From contig CM049998.1 in the NCBI GenBank assembly GCA_016630955.3, positions 620,001-684,000 on the forward strand: a stretch of DNA of 64,000 bases, read 5' to 3'. The stretch is from Didymella arachidicola. Its lineage: Eukaryota > Ascomycota > Dothideomycetes > Pleosporales > Didymellaceae. Under the pieces are notes generated by a model. That model did not search any database and was not told where the DNA came from. It saw only the letters and a list, made by a program, of their open reading frames with translations. Shown here in pieces: positions 1 to 12,674 of this stretch (the stretch's first letter is position 1; each line of letters begins with the position of its first letter). A program made the position numbers and the translations under genes.

Positions 1-3000
1 GATACCGAAATCCTTGGGTCGAATTCTCGAGAAAGAAGTTCGGAGTGCCGATGTCAATACGGATGGGGCGTTTTAGTTTATAGGGATGTTCTCCAGATAC
101 GAATGATCAACCAGCCGTCCACGGTATTGCCGTCAGGAGATGGAGCTAGGCTTATATTGGAGCTAAGATATGCTTCCACTCGCTTTCAGCCAGGGCTCCA
201 GGAGTAGAATTGTGGGCCGTGCGTCGCGAGGCGTACTGGGGCTGTCTTCGTAAAGGCACGACTGAACTTGATGTGGAAACACGTGTAGTTGCGAATTTGA
301 GGTAGTAACAATGGAGAAGATTCGGTCTTTTGGAAGAAGGCGTGATTGGATACTTGCTTCTCGCTTCTGGGCGTTTTCAAACGAAACGGAATTGGCGACT
401 TTATAAACCTCAGCATGGTGTGAGAAAGGCTAGCTCCAGACAGCAGCGGCGGCCTTGCGCCTGCTCACGTAGTGTGCGCCTCCATGGAGCGCCCGCCCAA
501 AGATCACCACAAAAAATACACATCTGCCGTAAGCCAACGCCATGTCGCTAGCTACGCAAGGTCTAGGAACGGCTGGTTGCCCGAAAGTGAGGATGCGGCT
601 GTGCCCTTGGATGCATGCACACTCCCGAACGATGCGTTTGGACTAGTGCAGCTCTAAAAGCGTGCGATCCTAGGGGTCCAGCCCGCGGAAACCGACCAAC
701 ACCAAAGTGCTCTTACTACGTAGAGCCAGCGACTAGGGCCTGAACACAAATGTGGATGTCCGGGCCCCAGGCAGGCTGTGGTGTAAAGTGCAGAGCCCTA
801 CATTGTCCGGCGAAGTCACGTCAAAATCTTACCGGACTGCACACCTCTTGGTGAGGGCACGATGCGGATTGGTGTATTGGGGGATGATAAACCACCGAAG
901 TGAGCCAGCCACGAGCTCAGGTCGTAGGCTAGAGACGCCCAATTCCCCAGGGCGTCATTGCCACATCGCGACGTCCTGAGTCGGGTGCAGATGGCGTTTG
1001 AAGGCAGCTGCGCGAGCGTCATGATGATGGGAAAGTGTTGCCGATCTGACTTGCTCGAGGAAAGATCTGACTCGGCGGCTTATGGGTGTGGTTGCGTTGT
1101 TCACGAGCGGCACGATGTTTTGACGGTGTTGATGTCTGAGGATGCAGAAATCGGAGCTCTCGACGGAGTGCAGCCTCCCCGGATCCAAATGCGTTACATG
1201 CTTACTTCAGAAACACAACTGTCGCATCGCACTCAGGATCATCGTTGATCCATCTCAACAGCGACCAAAGCCAACAGCCGTAAGTCGTTTGCAAATGGAC
1301 ACAAGGCAGCAGAGGTTCTCCGGCCTCTCTTTCTCGTATTTTGGCCAACGGACGCTACCTCCGTAGGCGGTCAGAGATGCAAAAAGGATCCACTACATTA
1401 TGATACTCGCTGGTCGTGCTTTGCAGCAGCGCAGAAACCGTGACCTCTGCTAATATCGTGAGTTCAAGGGTCCGGTACCGTCAGACACCTGGTCGCTGAT
1501 CAGGTACCGTCTCGGTCCTTCATTTGGATATACGTGTTGCGAACTCTGCCTTTCATCGTAGATGGCAGTCGATGCAACGTCTCGGAAGGGCGGACACGTC
1601 AACTTGACCCGTATATTGGCAGTAGTATCTCAGCCAACTACCTCTAGATACCTCTCGAGCTCGTCTCGTACCCACGTGTTCTTCAAGCGAGTGCGACCAC
1701 TCGAAGCTAACGCACCGAGCGCAATCTTGGACCAACAAATAGCCGGCGCGATGTACAAATTTAGCTGCATCTTACTCAATCCTTCGGCACGGCTTCTGGG
1801 CCTGTCCGAAACTTCTGTGTCGGTGATGGAGGCCAAGCCCATGAGCTACATGTGTACAAGTGCAAGGGCCAGCCCAATCAGCCAGCACAACCAGTGAGAA
1901 AGCGTGCATCCGGCGCGCCCGCGCGCTGCGAAGGTAGAACGCACGTGTGCGAGTGAGTTGCGCGCGTGGTCAGCTGCAGTGGACGCTGGCGTTCTGCGGC
2001 GCCGTGGTGGAGAGCCTGTCAAGTATTTTCTCGTCTAGGCCTGCTCTGCTGATCGGCTTCACAAGACCGCGCGAACGATACATGTCCGGAGATATGCTGT
2101 GAGGTATCGACAGCACCACTGATCAAGCGCAAGAGCAATGTGGTTGCCGACGTCAGTGTGAGGCTCGATAGTGCTGATCTCGGGATGAGAATAGCGGCAT
2201 TGGATACGAGCGAGATAACTCATCTGCATGGAGTCAGCCTTGCATCTTCGCTGCGAAAATGTACAGCATCTGACAGCATCGTAGGATAGTAAGCTCGAGG
2301 CGCAGACCGCTTCGTTGCCGCGATGCAGTCAGCACGTTGTGGCTATCCGGTGCATTTTATGAGCTCACTGAATCCTTTGACTGTGCCTCGCGGCCGCAGC
2401 AAAGCTTCTCTTGTCAATTCTTCCCGCTTGACTCAGCTCACCAGGGAGATCTGCACGGAGAGGAAATCCTACGGACGACGAAACGAAGACGATCGATCAC
2501 GTCTTGTTTCGCGGTCGTCAAGATGAATTAAGCTTTGACAGGTGGGACAGATACGCGCCTCTGACGTGTGAAAGGCAGGTACAACCTCAGATAGGTCAGC
2601 GACCATGCAAAAAACAACGTGAGCCTGTCGTAGATCTGTCTTGATCACCTGGTTCGAATGGGGAGTTAGCAGCCGTCCTTGGGCGGGATCGCCGTGTACA
2701 TGGTCGACGCAAGCCATCTACAAAGCTGTCATAATCATTTGGCAGCCATCACGATGGTCAGAAGTCTCCAATGGAGTCCGAGGCAGACCACCACGGCAAC
2801 GAATAGAAGCCTGTGAAGAGGAATTACGCTGGCCTTTGACTACGATTTCCAAGGTGATGACACCTAAGTTGCCTTCACATTCATGCACTCCGATCGTGAT
2901 CGCTACATGTCCCGTCTCTTTTTTCACATACATCAAGCCGAGTCTCAGAGTGGCGAAGCACCATAGATCGCCCATTCCATACGGCCGAAATTACGAAAGA

Positions 3001-3202
3001 TCACCCGTGCTATGTGCCGCTTCGTCAGGCACCACGAGCGCAGCGCCTGAAAATCACCGTTCACGCAGTCGCCTACCAGGTTTACGAATGGTTATCTGTC
3101 GGTTGAGATCGCACTGCTCGACGGCTCTGTTCACCGGATGCATTCAAGTTCCTTGAGGTCCCGGACTGAGGGAGAAGTGACGGCGTCGTTGTCTCCACGC
3201 AA
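1..3202. other. Gene-poor stretch, no supported gene
   Basis: Only short open frames occur on both strands. They overlap one another, have no recognisable domain and do not join across plausible introns. Base composition is not strongly AT-rich, so it does not look like a RIP-degraded transposon. I see no terminal repeats or tRNA. The last part would hold the 3' untranslated region of the minus-strand gene ending at 3203. Confidence 0.5.
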
Positions 3203-4846
3203 TCAAGAATCCGCAACAGGTGTAAATTGTCGAGGTGCATGTTCACCGGAAGTGAGTGTTTGCATGCCTCCAGAGGCTAGACAGTCAATATCGCCATTGT
3301 TGTGCGTGTCGTGAGCGCCGTCGCTCCAGCCCAGACCGTATGGTCCCGCTTCAAATTGAGGTTGGACGTAAAACGCGTTTCCGGCTACCGAGCTGTGATT
3401 TGAGAGGGTGTAAAGTCCTGACTGGCGGTGGTAACGCGAAGCTGGAATGATGGAGATCCCATCGAGCGGGTTTGGTCGAGGCATAAGCTCAGGGTTGGTC
3501 ACATCGTTCTCTTTGTCGTCACCTTCGTAGTGAAACGGCGATGCCGCCTCTGCTTCTGCGCTTAGCTGGTCCTCTATGCGTTCCGTGAAGATCTGAAATG
3601 GCAAGCCCTTCACGGCCGGCCATGCATCCTGCTCAGCAGATGAATGTCCAACTTTCTGACGCAGTCCTTGACAGTTGCTGGCAAACTCATCCTGATACTG
3701 AACAACAAGCTCCGGAGTAGGCGTGTGACGAGTAAAGGAGTCTGGAACCTCTGGTGCCGGTTCTGACTCCGAGTCTGGACGTGATCAGCATGGTCAACAG
3801 GTACATATGGACGTGCTTGCACGGGATGCATACCTTCTGACTCACCCTCGAGCATTGTCCCACATACCTCCGCAACTTGTTTAGATGGAGTCTTCTGTGT
3901 CGAAGTGATCGCCTCGGTGGGGAAGATTTGCTCAGTCGATGATGGTGAGCTTTTCGATCCGTCGCACGCCCAGGCTCGCTTCAAGTCACTATCCTGAGGA
4001 TGTATGTTCACGTTGTACGATGTCTTCGGTTTAGATCTTCTGCGTGAGGAACGTCGAGTAGGTTCTGGGGTCAAAGACCGGGCTCGCTTTCTTTTCCGAA
4101 TGGGTGTTGGCTGTGACTCTCCATCGTCACTGTCCTCGTCGCCAGCCACGCTCCCTACATCAGAGGCCGATCCCTCTGAAGTTTCACCGTCCGAGCAGAT
4201 GCTTTGGAACGGCTGCTCACCATGTATGGTGCGACGTTTTGCTGCATGCGATGGTCTAATTACATCGTCCAGGGGATGATACTTCTGATCATACACAAGA
4301 GTGCCTTTTGCCCGGGCGCTGCGTCGAGTCGGTGGACATGTTGGAGCTGGATTCATGACTTGAAGGTCCCCAGAGTTAAAGCGTACCTCCTGAGCCCACT
4401 TCTGGGGTGACTGCTGAATTTGGTCACTGCGCGGTAACTTCTCTACACCTTCTTCGTGGTGGCTACCTGAGGCAGCACATCCACTTTGCTGTGCAACAGT
4501 CTAGAAGAACAGTGTCAGTATGAACGAAGTAGTCTCGACAATAGCACTTACTGCTGACCTAGACAGCTCTGTAATCGCCGTCGTCTGCCCTTCTGAGCCT
4601 TCTAGCTCCAGCTTATCGACCTCGCTTCCCCTCGGTTTGCCCATGCCTAGCTCGGGACTGGGCGGAACTGAATCGCAGTCTTCCTGCATGCCAGTCAGCT
4701 GTTGCTTGTGTTAAAAGGTCTTGTTGTCGCACGACGATGTCATTGCCTAGTCGCGGAGAGCTGGAGATAGCAATGCTGTCGAAGAAGATTTCGGTGGCCT
4801 CGTCTGCACCAAACTCGTCTGCGCTGTCAGTTAGAGGCGACATCAT
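3203..4846 (-). CDS. Uncharacterised basic nuclear-type protein with KEN box
   Basis: I do not recognise the family. Four exons join in frame: 4846-4733, 4683-4552, 4500-3834 and 3774-3203, giving about 494 residues. The introns are 49, 51 and 59 bases, and the first has a CTGAC branch site just before its CAG acceptor. The N-terminus is acidic. The middle carries an R/K-rich patch of nuclear-localisation type (RKRKRARS, then RRSSRRRSKPK) next to acidic DEDSDDGES. A KEN motif (3514-3506) lies in the C-terminal part, as in substrates of the anaphase-promoting complex, but a three-residue motif proves little. I chose the first of two tandem ATGs at 4846; an in-frame ATG at 4954 would add 36 residues. 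Nuclear location is inferred from composition only. Confidence 0.6.
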
Positions 4847-5484
4847 TATCGCCGACTGCAGAGGCGTTGGCCGATCTGGGTTTGCAAGATTAGTACGGTC
4901 TGGGAAGGTGCGATGAGAGTGAAGATGAGTACGGCAAGTCAGAGGCAAGCCCACTGATGCCTAGAAGCAGTCGTGCAAGAGGCAGGTGCCCCATGGTTGA
5001 ATACCGGCTCTGCGGTCCGCATGACGGGCTAGCCGTCATGGCGTTGACATTCGTTGCAGAGGGCAGGAGCGAGCCCAGCGTAACAAGCAGACACCATGAT
5101 TAGCATGTAACGCCTAGGGAACGGGAAGACACCAATTGAAAGACACAACAGGTTGCGAGTGAAGGAAGACGACGAACGTGTGACAGTATCAAGCAGAGCG
5201 TTGTGTATCGCTACATGCGGTGCAGGCTCGACAGCAAAAGCTGCCGCTGTAATGAAGTGATAGCAATATGATTTCGAAAAAGCATGTATTTACAAAGCAG
5301 AGCAAGTGGCAATGCCTTCTGATACGTGAACATGGCACTGTTATGTTATGGGGTATCCTCTTCGTGACAGGCATGATGTGGCCTGGTATGCAGCTCTTTC
5401 GCTATGCCCTGAAGACGCCGTATTCAGATGAACTCAATGAGATCGCTTCAACGCAAAAATGACCGAACAAAATACCAGCAGGTT
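4847..5484. other. Intergenic, promoter of the 3203-4846 gene
   Basis: This stretch separates two minus-strand genes. It would contain the promoter of the basic nuclear-type gene and the 3' untranslated region of the unknown gene starting at 6555. I see no coding signal in it. Confidence 0.5.
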
Positions 5485-6555
5485 CTAGGCGCGAGCAGCT
5501 CTTCGCGAGGTGAAGCGCACAGGCGGCATGACATAGTCCATTTCATCTTCATCATCATCATCGTCGACCTCAATGTTCATCGTCTTCGATGCTCCGATTG
5601 GTGCTGCTGCGGCAGGAGCATGACTGGCTGGGTGAGTAGTGACAGGTTCGAGTTTTGCTTCCGGCTCTGCTACCGGTCTGGACGCAGATATGCTTGGGAA
5701 ATGTCTCTTGTAAGACGGCTCCACCGAAGATACGGACGTATCTGATGTGTCTGGATTCTGTAGTGTTGGTGCGGGTCGCGCTTCACTTGCAGCGCGCTTT
5801 ATGACTTCTAATTTCGCGGTCGACAGCACGTTCTCCAGATGCATGTGCACAAGCTTCAGTTCGGACCTACAGTCCCCGTCCCGTAGTGTGAGATGGGCTG
5901 ACTTCTCGCATAGCTCCTGTGCTTGCTCAAGTGTCTTGTCTGTCGTCTCGAAAAGCTCTGCTGGGGGTGTTGGGCCGCCTGCGCCACCTCGAACTCTCCT
6001 GTCCGCAGCGCGCATACGCAGCGATGCCATCTGCGGTCGATACGTGATCTTTGACATGATGTGCTCTTCCTCCTCGTCGTCCTCTTCATCGTCCTCGCTC
6101 GAGCCAGCAATAGCGGCCAGTTCAGCCAACTTGGCCTCCATCTTTGCTTTCCTAAGCATGTTGCGCCCTGTCGCCAGGCCTCGCACAAGCAGCTCGAATG
6201 ACTTCTGCATGTCTCCGTCATACGTAACGACGGCCATCGTCCTAGGTCGGTATCTCGAGGGTCCAGAGGGGAGGCCTGACATGACCGAAGGCGACTTGCG
6301 TTTACGGCTCCCACGTGGATTGAATGGTGTTGTAGAGTTCGGTTGGATAGTCTCATTGACATCAGCATCCGGCTTCCCATGCCGTATCGACTCCATGGAC
6401 CCAGTCTTCCCCTTTCCGAACAGCGACGTCGACACAGAGACCCTGGAGGTCTCCTCCTGCATGCTGGTGACCTTCTTTTCGACAGTCTGGATGTCCTGGA
6501 GCCATTGCGGTATCGTGTCCTGCAGAAATGTGAACGCCTGGGTGATAGCAGACAT
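5485..6555 (-). CDS. Uncharacterised protein with acidic tracts
   Basis: One uninterrupted exon of 356 codons, with no family I can name. The N-terminus could form a short amphipathic helix or coiled coil. The middle has a long acidic run of D and E (around residues 150-165), followed by a basic and glycine-rich segment containing ADRRVRGGAGG. The C-terminus has a second acidic run (VDDDDDEDEMDY) before a basic end (TSRRAARA). Ser/Thr/Pro-rich linkers separate these. The codon for the first Met is the first ATG after an in-frame TAG upstream, which supports this start. Alternating acidic and basic blocks suggest a nuclear or chromatin-associated protein, but this is inference from composition. 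Confidence 0.6.
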   Translation of the reverse strand: MSAITQAFTFLQDTIPQWLQDIQTVEKKVTSMQEETSRVSVSTSLFGKGKTGSMESIRHGKPDADVNETIQPNSTTPFNPRGSRKRKSPSVMSGLPSGPSRYRPRTMAVVTYDGDMQKSFELLVRGLATGRNMLRKAKMEAKLAELAAIAGSSEDDEEDDEEEEHIMSKITYRPQMASLRMRAADRRVRGGAGGPTPPAELFETTDKTLEQAQELCEKSAHLTLRDGDCRSELKLVHMHLENVLSTAKLEVIKRAASEARPAPTLQNPDTSDTSVSSVEPSYKRHFPSISASRPVAEPEAKLEPVTTHPASHAPAAAAPIGASKTMNIEVDDDDDEDEMDYVMPPVRFTSRRAARA

Positions 6556-9272
6556 GGCAGGCGAGGTGGTCGTGTGCAGGGTCGAGTAGAGCGATGCGTA
6601 GTTTCTGGTCCGGGTCGGAGCGTGCTACCTGTAGGAAGGCCAGGTGCAGTGTGCGGGAGTGGTGTGCGCGGGCGTGCAAGTGTGGTGTAAAGAAGGCAGA
6701 ATCGGCCAGCGAGCAGTCGTCAAGGTCGTAATGTGGAGGTGGGCGTTGGCGGAGGTTTGTAGCGTGCCTGCAGCGGAGTAGGGCGGGTGGATCACGACGG
6801 CAACTTATGTAGAGTGGAGGCGGCCGGCAGCAGGGTTCTGCATACAACGATGTATTGATCAACAGCCCCACACTTCGGCGGGCGGACGTGCAGAATGATT
6901 ACGGTGTCGCAAAGTCACGGCGCATTGCAGGAGATGAGGAGCGTGCAGGAATAGAGCGGCGTGCACGGTGCACGGATTCAAAGAACGCAGAATGCTCCGA
7001 GTGAACGGTTCGTTTGCTAGGTTTGGCCCGTTCAGACGGCCCTTTTGTGCCACATTGGCACGGCGTCGATCGCATTCGTGTTCGGCCCCTGGTCGAGATT
7101 CCTCTGGTCTGGGCTGCTTACGTCTGGACGGCCTCACTGTTTGTGCACGTCGGCGAATAGATCTGGTCCCGGCCAGCAATGTGTTATTGTGCGTCAGTGA
7201 GCAGTACACCAGGCTTTGACTTAGGAGTCTCGTGCTTGAATCGTCCAGTCCGGAACAGAGGCGATGAGATGATCTACCCAGCTGTAGCGAACTAACTGAC
7301 AAGTGCATAATTAGACTCTAAGGGCCTCACTGCTCGATCGTGATTCGAAATGGGGAGGCTCCCGTGACTGTGCCGTCGGTGCCACGCCTGCGATAATAGC
7401 CGCGCAGTGTCGAAAGGATTAAACAACCGTAACTGTGCCGTCGGCGAGATGCCTGCGAAACGAACCCTTTTGAGCACCAAACGCGCAGCCAACGGGACTT
7501 GCCCTCCACGCAAGGCCTGCTCACTGGACAGTAGCGGCGCGGTTAATAGTGTCGGTCGCGGCAGTCCACCAATCATCTGCAGCTGGCGTTCCTCACCCGC
7601 CCCTCCGCAGGTTCGGCGCGATGTGAAGCGAGACGGTGCGGAACGGGGAGCTAATGTTGGCTAGTGTCTTATTGCTCATGTCTTGCGGTGTGAATAGATT
7701 GCAAAGTTACGTGGTCGATGTGATTGCCATAGTAGACCTCCTAAGGTGTTGCAAGGTAGTGGTCCATTCGCAGACGCTGCTCGAAAAGGAAGTGCACATG
7801 ATTGCAGCGAACAACACATCAGTACGAGCTCACAGCGCTTCGAACAATTGCACCGAACGAACGGTCGCAAAGGGGGGCATTCTGGAGATGACCGCACCTC
7901 AGTAGTCATTGTGGTGCCTTGAAGAACGAGGGATCGGAGAAACCGAGACTCATGCCATCGGACTGAACACATGCAGAGCTATCTCCAAGGCCCTTTGATG
8001 GTATCAATTGATACAGGCAGCATTGTTCTTTTGTCAAAACACAAGGTGGGACGGTTTCAGTTCATTCGACTGCATCTGGCCAACATTTTTCCAGAGATAC
8101 GGTTCATTTTGCTAAGCGCCTCACCGTACGGCGATACGGACAAAGCTAGCCACAGCCGACCGAATCGATTGTTACAGTTCAGGTCGCCCAGTCTGACAGT
8201 TGCTGTCTTTCGAAAGGCTCACCCTTTGCATCCACTATGCGCCATTTTCGATCAGCTCCGACATTCTTACACGACAGACTGCCAGATTCACACATACTCC
8301 GGAGCTTGAGGACGTCCACGAAAACGCCCCAGGAAAGGCTGCCGTGCAACCCGTTGTCGCAGATACCTTGCAGATCCGAAATGCAACGTTCGGGCACGCG
8401 TTCCCCAGACTGTGGCTCTGGTCGGCGACCTTCTGGAAGCGCTGCTCCATTCCTTGCTCGACCCGCAGAAACTGGATAAATTACGAAAACGAGATTGGGC
8501 CTGGAAGGATTTAATGCACTGACAGCGTCGCTCAACTCCATGGCTCTCACCGGTGAAAATTGGCTGCAAGCCTGATTTAGAAAGGCAGCCGGACCGGGCC
8601 TCTAGCTTCGCTTTTTGGCAGGGCAAGGGAAGCACGAAACACACCTGCAGGCTTCCAATTGGAGGATAAAGTATGTTTCAAATGCTGATCAACGCCCCTC
8701 CCGTTGGAATTGCGTCTTTCCACGCTCCTTTCTGCTCATCACTGCAGCAGTGTTCGTGGCAGGTAAGACCTGATGCGCAGTGTTTCCAGCTATGATTATA
8801 TGACGATGCGGTGAAGAGGTTTGCATTTCGACACTTTGCCAGACGTACAATTGTCGAAACCGAGGATCGCCTATGTCATCGAAAAGCACAATCGGTCGAC
8901 CAGAGATGACTTGCCGTGCCTCGTGCTTTTCCTTTCGACCTATCGATAGCTGGATGCCAAGCATTCATACCTTCCCAGGAACACATATTGCAAAAGTCTC
9001 GGAGTTGCGCAAAATTTCCCAGATTTTGAGCAGGCAGTGTATTCAATATATCTTGGATTCCATTCACGTTCGAGATTTTGCACCGTCGATTGCTACCAGA
9101 TCTCCAGCTGTGACGCAGTTTGATGACGACATGACATCCACACTTACATAGCATCGAGAGCTCCAATGCCCTCACGGCATCTCCGGAACCTTCGTGCTTA
9201 CCTCAGAAACACTCACAAACAGCCATCATAGCTTCACGACCAGCACTTCGTCTTTCGCGTCTACTGCGCACA
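6556..9272. other. Long intergenic stretch without a supported gene
   Basis: About 2.7 kb between divergent genes. The first few hundred bases must hold the promoter and leader of the minus-strand gene starting at 6555; the last few hundred hold the promoter of the plus-strand oxidase-like gene. Open frames here are short, overlap on opposite strands and show no family signature. I could not join them into a gene. Confidence 0.45.
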
Positions 9273-10173
9273 ATGTCGACCACCGCACCCGCCGCCTCAA
9301 CGCTTCCGCAAGCGCCATGGAAGCAGCTGTTCAGCAGACACCTGGGCGAAATGAAGCCCCCTCAGTTCGTTCTCGGCACTCTCGACAAAGCACCTGAGGG
9401 TGCGCCTGTCGACTACGTTCCCCGTGTGCGCTACTGCATCTTCCGAGGCTTCTGGGCCGAGCTGCCGGAGAACAAGCACAACGATGCTGAGCGTAATCCT
9501 GAACTTTACCACAGTGATTGCCCGACATTCACAACGGACGTGCGCATGGAGAAGGTGGGACAGATATTCAAGACCAGCGCTGGACACGCGGAGAGCGACG
9601 ATCAGGTACAGGGCAGTGGTGGAGGCGGCCCTGTCGAAGCTGTCTGGTGGGTTGAGGGCGAGACACAGACACAATGGCGCGTTGCGGGCAAGGCATATGT
9701 CATTGCCGACGATATTGAGAGTTCTGAGGAGAGCAGTGGTGTCCGGACGGTGAAGAGCGAGGTCGGCAAGAGGATGAGGGCGCTCAGGGACGGTGGAGAG
9801 AACGAGTGGAGCTGGCAAAGGGAGCTCACAGGTTTCTTTGGCAACCAGTCCCCTGCCATCAAGGGTACGTTCAACTGTAAAAATATCAGATGGCTGGGTG
9901 ACTGACATGATCGCAGGTTCTTTCAAAAACCCACCTCCCGGTCAGCCCGTAACCGCGCCTTTCGACAAGGCGCGCCTTCATCTCGGCTCAAAAGCAGACG
10001 ACCTCCACGATGAAGTCGCGAGGAAGAACTTCCGTCTCGTAGTCATCGTCCCAGACGTCGTTGAGCAGACCGATCTCAGCGACCCCGAGAAGGCGAGGAG
10101 GTTTAGGTACACCTGGGACGGCGAGACAGCGCGCCACAACGCTGGCTGGAGGACAGAGGAGCTGTGGCCGTAA
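9273..10173 (+). CDS. Pyridoxamine-phosphate-oxidase-like FMN-binding protein
   Basis: Two exons, 9273-9864 and 9917-10173, joined by a 52-base intron (GTACGT to GCAG) that splits a Gly codon, give 282 residues. The sequence fits the fungal Alr4036-type pyridoxamine 5'-phosphate oxidase family: PWKQLFSRHL at the start, a VRYCIFRGFWAEL strand, a segment with TDVRMEKVGQI, a VEAVWWVEGETQTQWRV core and a C-terminal RLVVIVPDVVEQTDL-type strand. Members bind FMN in a split-barrel fold. The true substrate is not established for most fungal members, so vitamin B6 metabolism is only a possibility. The first ATG of the frame is used; the frame continues past the donor to a stop inside the intron, which confirms that splicing is needed. 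Confidence 0.85.
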
Positions 10174-10723
10174 ACCGCAAATTAATTTAGCAGGTCCATG
10201 CGATCAATTAGCCACGGATAGTAGGCAACTCTTGCAACACGGTCACAATGTCTCTTGAGACCCGCTATTTTCACTCCCTCCCAGCCCATATACGTCTGCT
10301 ACGAAGCGAATCCTTGCAGGTCGCCGACTTGTGCGACGCAGGCGCCCGTTCTTCACAGCGTGGTACGACAGGACGTGCTACAAACAGCGTCGTACACAGA
10401 TCTTGACTTGCTCGACCGTGCGTCCCCGTGCTCACTGTGCAACGTCTCTGGCCTGTCCTATATGTGGGTCGCCTGTCGTCACCTACTGCCTTTTCCAGAC
10501 ACATCACTAATTAGGCAAATCTGATACAGACGTAAGGTTTGCTGGCCCTGGGGAAGTGCGATCGTGGAATTCAATTAGCAGACATTAGTAGATTGGAGTA
10601 TGATTCGGGCAGGTCACTTGACAATTGAAGACATGAGGGCCTGAACTGGAACATGCATACTGCGCGATGGCGTATTCGCAAAGTGTTGACGGACAACACG
10701 AGGAAGCTGGAAATGCCGGCTTT
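10174..10723. other. Intergenic, between two convergent genes
   Basis: This 550-base gap lies between the stop codons of the oxidase-like gene and POL32. It would contain both 3' untranslated regions and terminators. Nothing coding is visible. Confidence 0.5.
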
Positions 10724-12490
10724 CTATGCTTTCTTGAAGAAACTTGCAATGCTTCCTTGTCCCTTCTTCGCAGCAGGCTTGCCCTTCGCTGCAGGCTTAG
10801 CCGCAGGTTTCGCTCGCTTAGGCTCAGGTTCGTCTTCTGAAAACGATTCCCAGACAGCCTCCTCCTTGGTCACTGCTGATGGTAAGCGTGTGCTTGAAGA
10901 AAGTACTAGATCGCGCTTACCTAGGTAGCCCTCGTCGTCCTTGACCGTCTTCTTTTTCATAACTCGCCTCTTGCCTCTTCGTCGCCCATTTTGTACAATC
11001 ACAGTGGATTCAGGCTCCTCTTCCTTCTGTGCCTCTGCGCTCTTGGGTTGAGAAATTTCTGTCAGAGTCTCCTTTGCGACGGGGGCATCAGGCATGTCTT
11101 CGTCTATCATTTGTTAGACCAGTGCTACACAGTAGTGCTTATCAAGCTTACCATCGTCCTCCATCATCTTCCGCAACTTTTTGGCGCGGTCATCTCGAGC
11201 TTTCTTTGCGGCCTCAATCTTGTCGATGTCCACCTGCGCTTCAGGCTCATCGTCATCGCCTTCGTCTTCAGACATGCCTTGCATGGGTTCTGCGGTGAAT
11301 TAGACACGCAGTTTCTCGAAGCCTTTGATGGACTTACCGTCTTGTGCAGGCGCAGGCGTGGACCCTATCGATTTTGCAGTGTCCTTTGGCTTCGCCTTTG
11401 CCTTCGCAAATGACTTGAAGATGTCTCCAGCAGTCTTGTTTTTTGTACCTGTATACTTGGTCGAGTCTGATCTTTTCAACGCACTCGGAGCTGCAGCAGG
11501 TTGAGGTGTCGATCCTCTAGATGCGTTGTCATTAGAGGCACTGCCTCTCCGTGAAGATGTCGAAGCTTCCTTCTTGACCTGAGCAGCGACTGGGGGCTTT
11601 GCAGATGGCTTGTTGGTGGGCATAGCAGCCGACTTGGCGGGTGCAGCAGCAGTAAAAGGAGGTGCATATTTTGCTGTCCTTCGCTATGGAGGTGTTAGCT
11701 ACAAGACGTTCAGCTGTGGCGAGCAAAGAGACCGCCCTTACCTTGATGTAGGGATTCTGAATAGATCCATAGAGGCGCCATCGTTCTAGTGGATCTTTGT
11801 CTGCAGACTTCGCATTTGCCTCGCGGTTGCATGCTGCTAATATGCTCAGGTTCTGTCATTCTTAGCCAGTGTTCCATTGTCTTTCGTCCCCACCATACCT
11901 CAAGCGGTCCAGGTTCCAGGCTGTAGATGTGGATAGAGGCTTCCTCAGAAAACTCGGCCCTGGTAACTGAATGTATGATGAGCCTAGCATTCACCCAAGG
12001 TATGATTTGTCCTACTCTCGAGCTCCTTCTCCCTAACCAGCAGCAACGTAGTCTCTTTGACAATCTCATCCTTGGGCACCTCGTCTTCCGGCTCTGGCAT
12101 CGAACTCACGAACGGAGAACTCCGCATGCTGACATCTTCGTTGAGCCGACTATTGGTTCCGTTCGTATCGTTGACGGCATGTCTAGTACCAGAGATGAGG
12201 TAGGTTGCATGGATTGAGTTCGGCTTTCTTGCGTTCTGTTTCTGGTGGAAGTCGAAAAGCATCCTGTGGCGAATGAGCACGGATCACAGATAAAGACACA
12301 TTTGCTTACCACTTCGCAACACTAACGTTGACCTGCAGTGCCCTCGAAAGCAGCTTGTAAGTAACCTATAGCTTGTCAGGGCTGTGGGTGTTTTGGGACG
12401 GTTATCACGACATACAGGCTGATTCTCGGTGAGAATGCGAGCGGCAAGATAATCTTTGTACTTTATCTCCACCATTCTGAGTGCTGTCAT
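10724..12490 (-). CDS. POL32: DNA polymerase delta subunit 3 (Pol32/Cdc27)
   Basis: Nine exons join in frame: 12490-12416, 12365-12310, 12263-12016, 11966-11899, 11852-11742, 11683-11338, 11289-11152, 11103-10921 and 10872-10724, giving 457 residues. The eight introns are 46-58 bases. The N-terminal third matches the Cdc27 winged-helix region: KYKDYLAARILTENQPV, then VTYKLLSRALQVNVS, then HATYLISGT. The middle has SLEPGPLE and a DPLERWRLYGSIQNP segment. The tail is Lys/Ala-rich and ends in GQGSIASFFKKA, a PCNA-interacting PIP box. The family holds the polymerase delta catalytic subunit to PCNA in lagging-strand synthesis and in translesion and break-induced repair. A second ATG lies five codons downstream at 12475. 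It is divergent from tubulin cofactor D. Intron 8 is 48 bases with no in-frame stop. Confidence 0.93.
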
Positions 12491-12674
12491 GCGAAGCAAA
12501 AGTTTTGGTTGTTGTTGGCGGGCGCATGCACATCGAGTCGCGTCGCGTTGCGGACAGTGAAGAAGGCGCTGTCGAGTCAGTCCCACGCGTCAAAGTGGCA
12601 GGCGCTGATTCATATAGACTAGACCCTCGTTCACCTAAGCTTCCACCAAGCTTCACCACAACACATTTGTCACT

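Noticed and set aside
2641..3156. 171-codon plus-strand ORF
   Set aside because: It starts at a non-ATG codon, has no domain, and overlaps a minus-strand frame of similar weakness.
5747..6589. 280-codon plus-strand ORF opposite the acidic-tract gene
   Set aside because: Its Ser runs are the complement of Glu/Asp codons on the minus strand, so it is a shadow.
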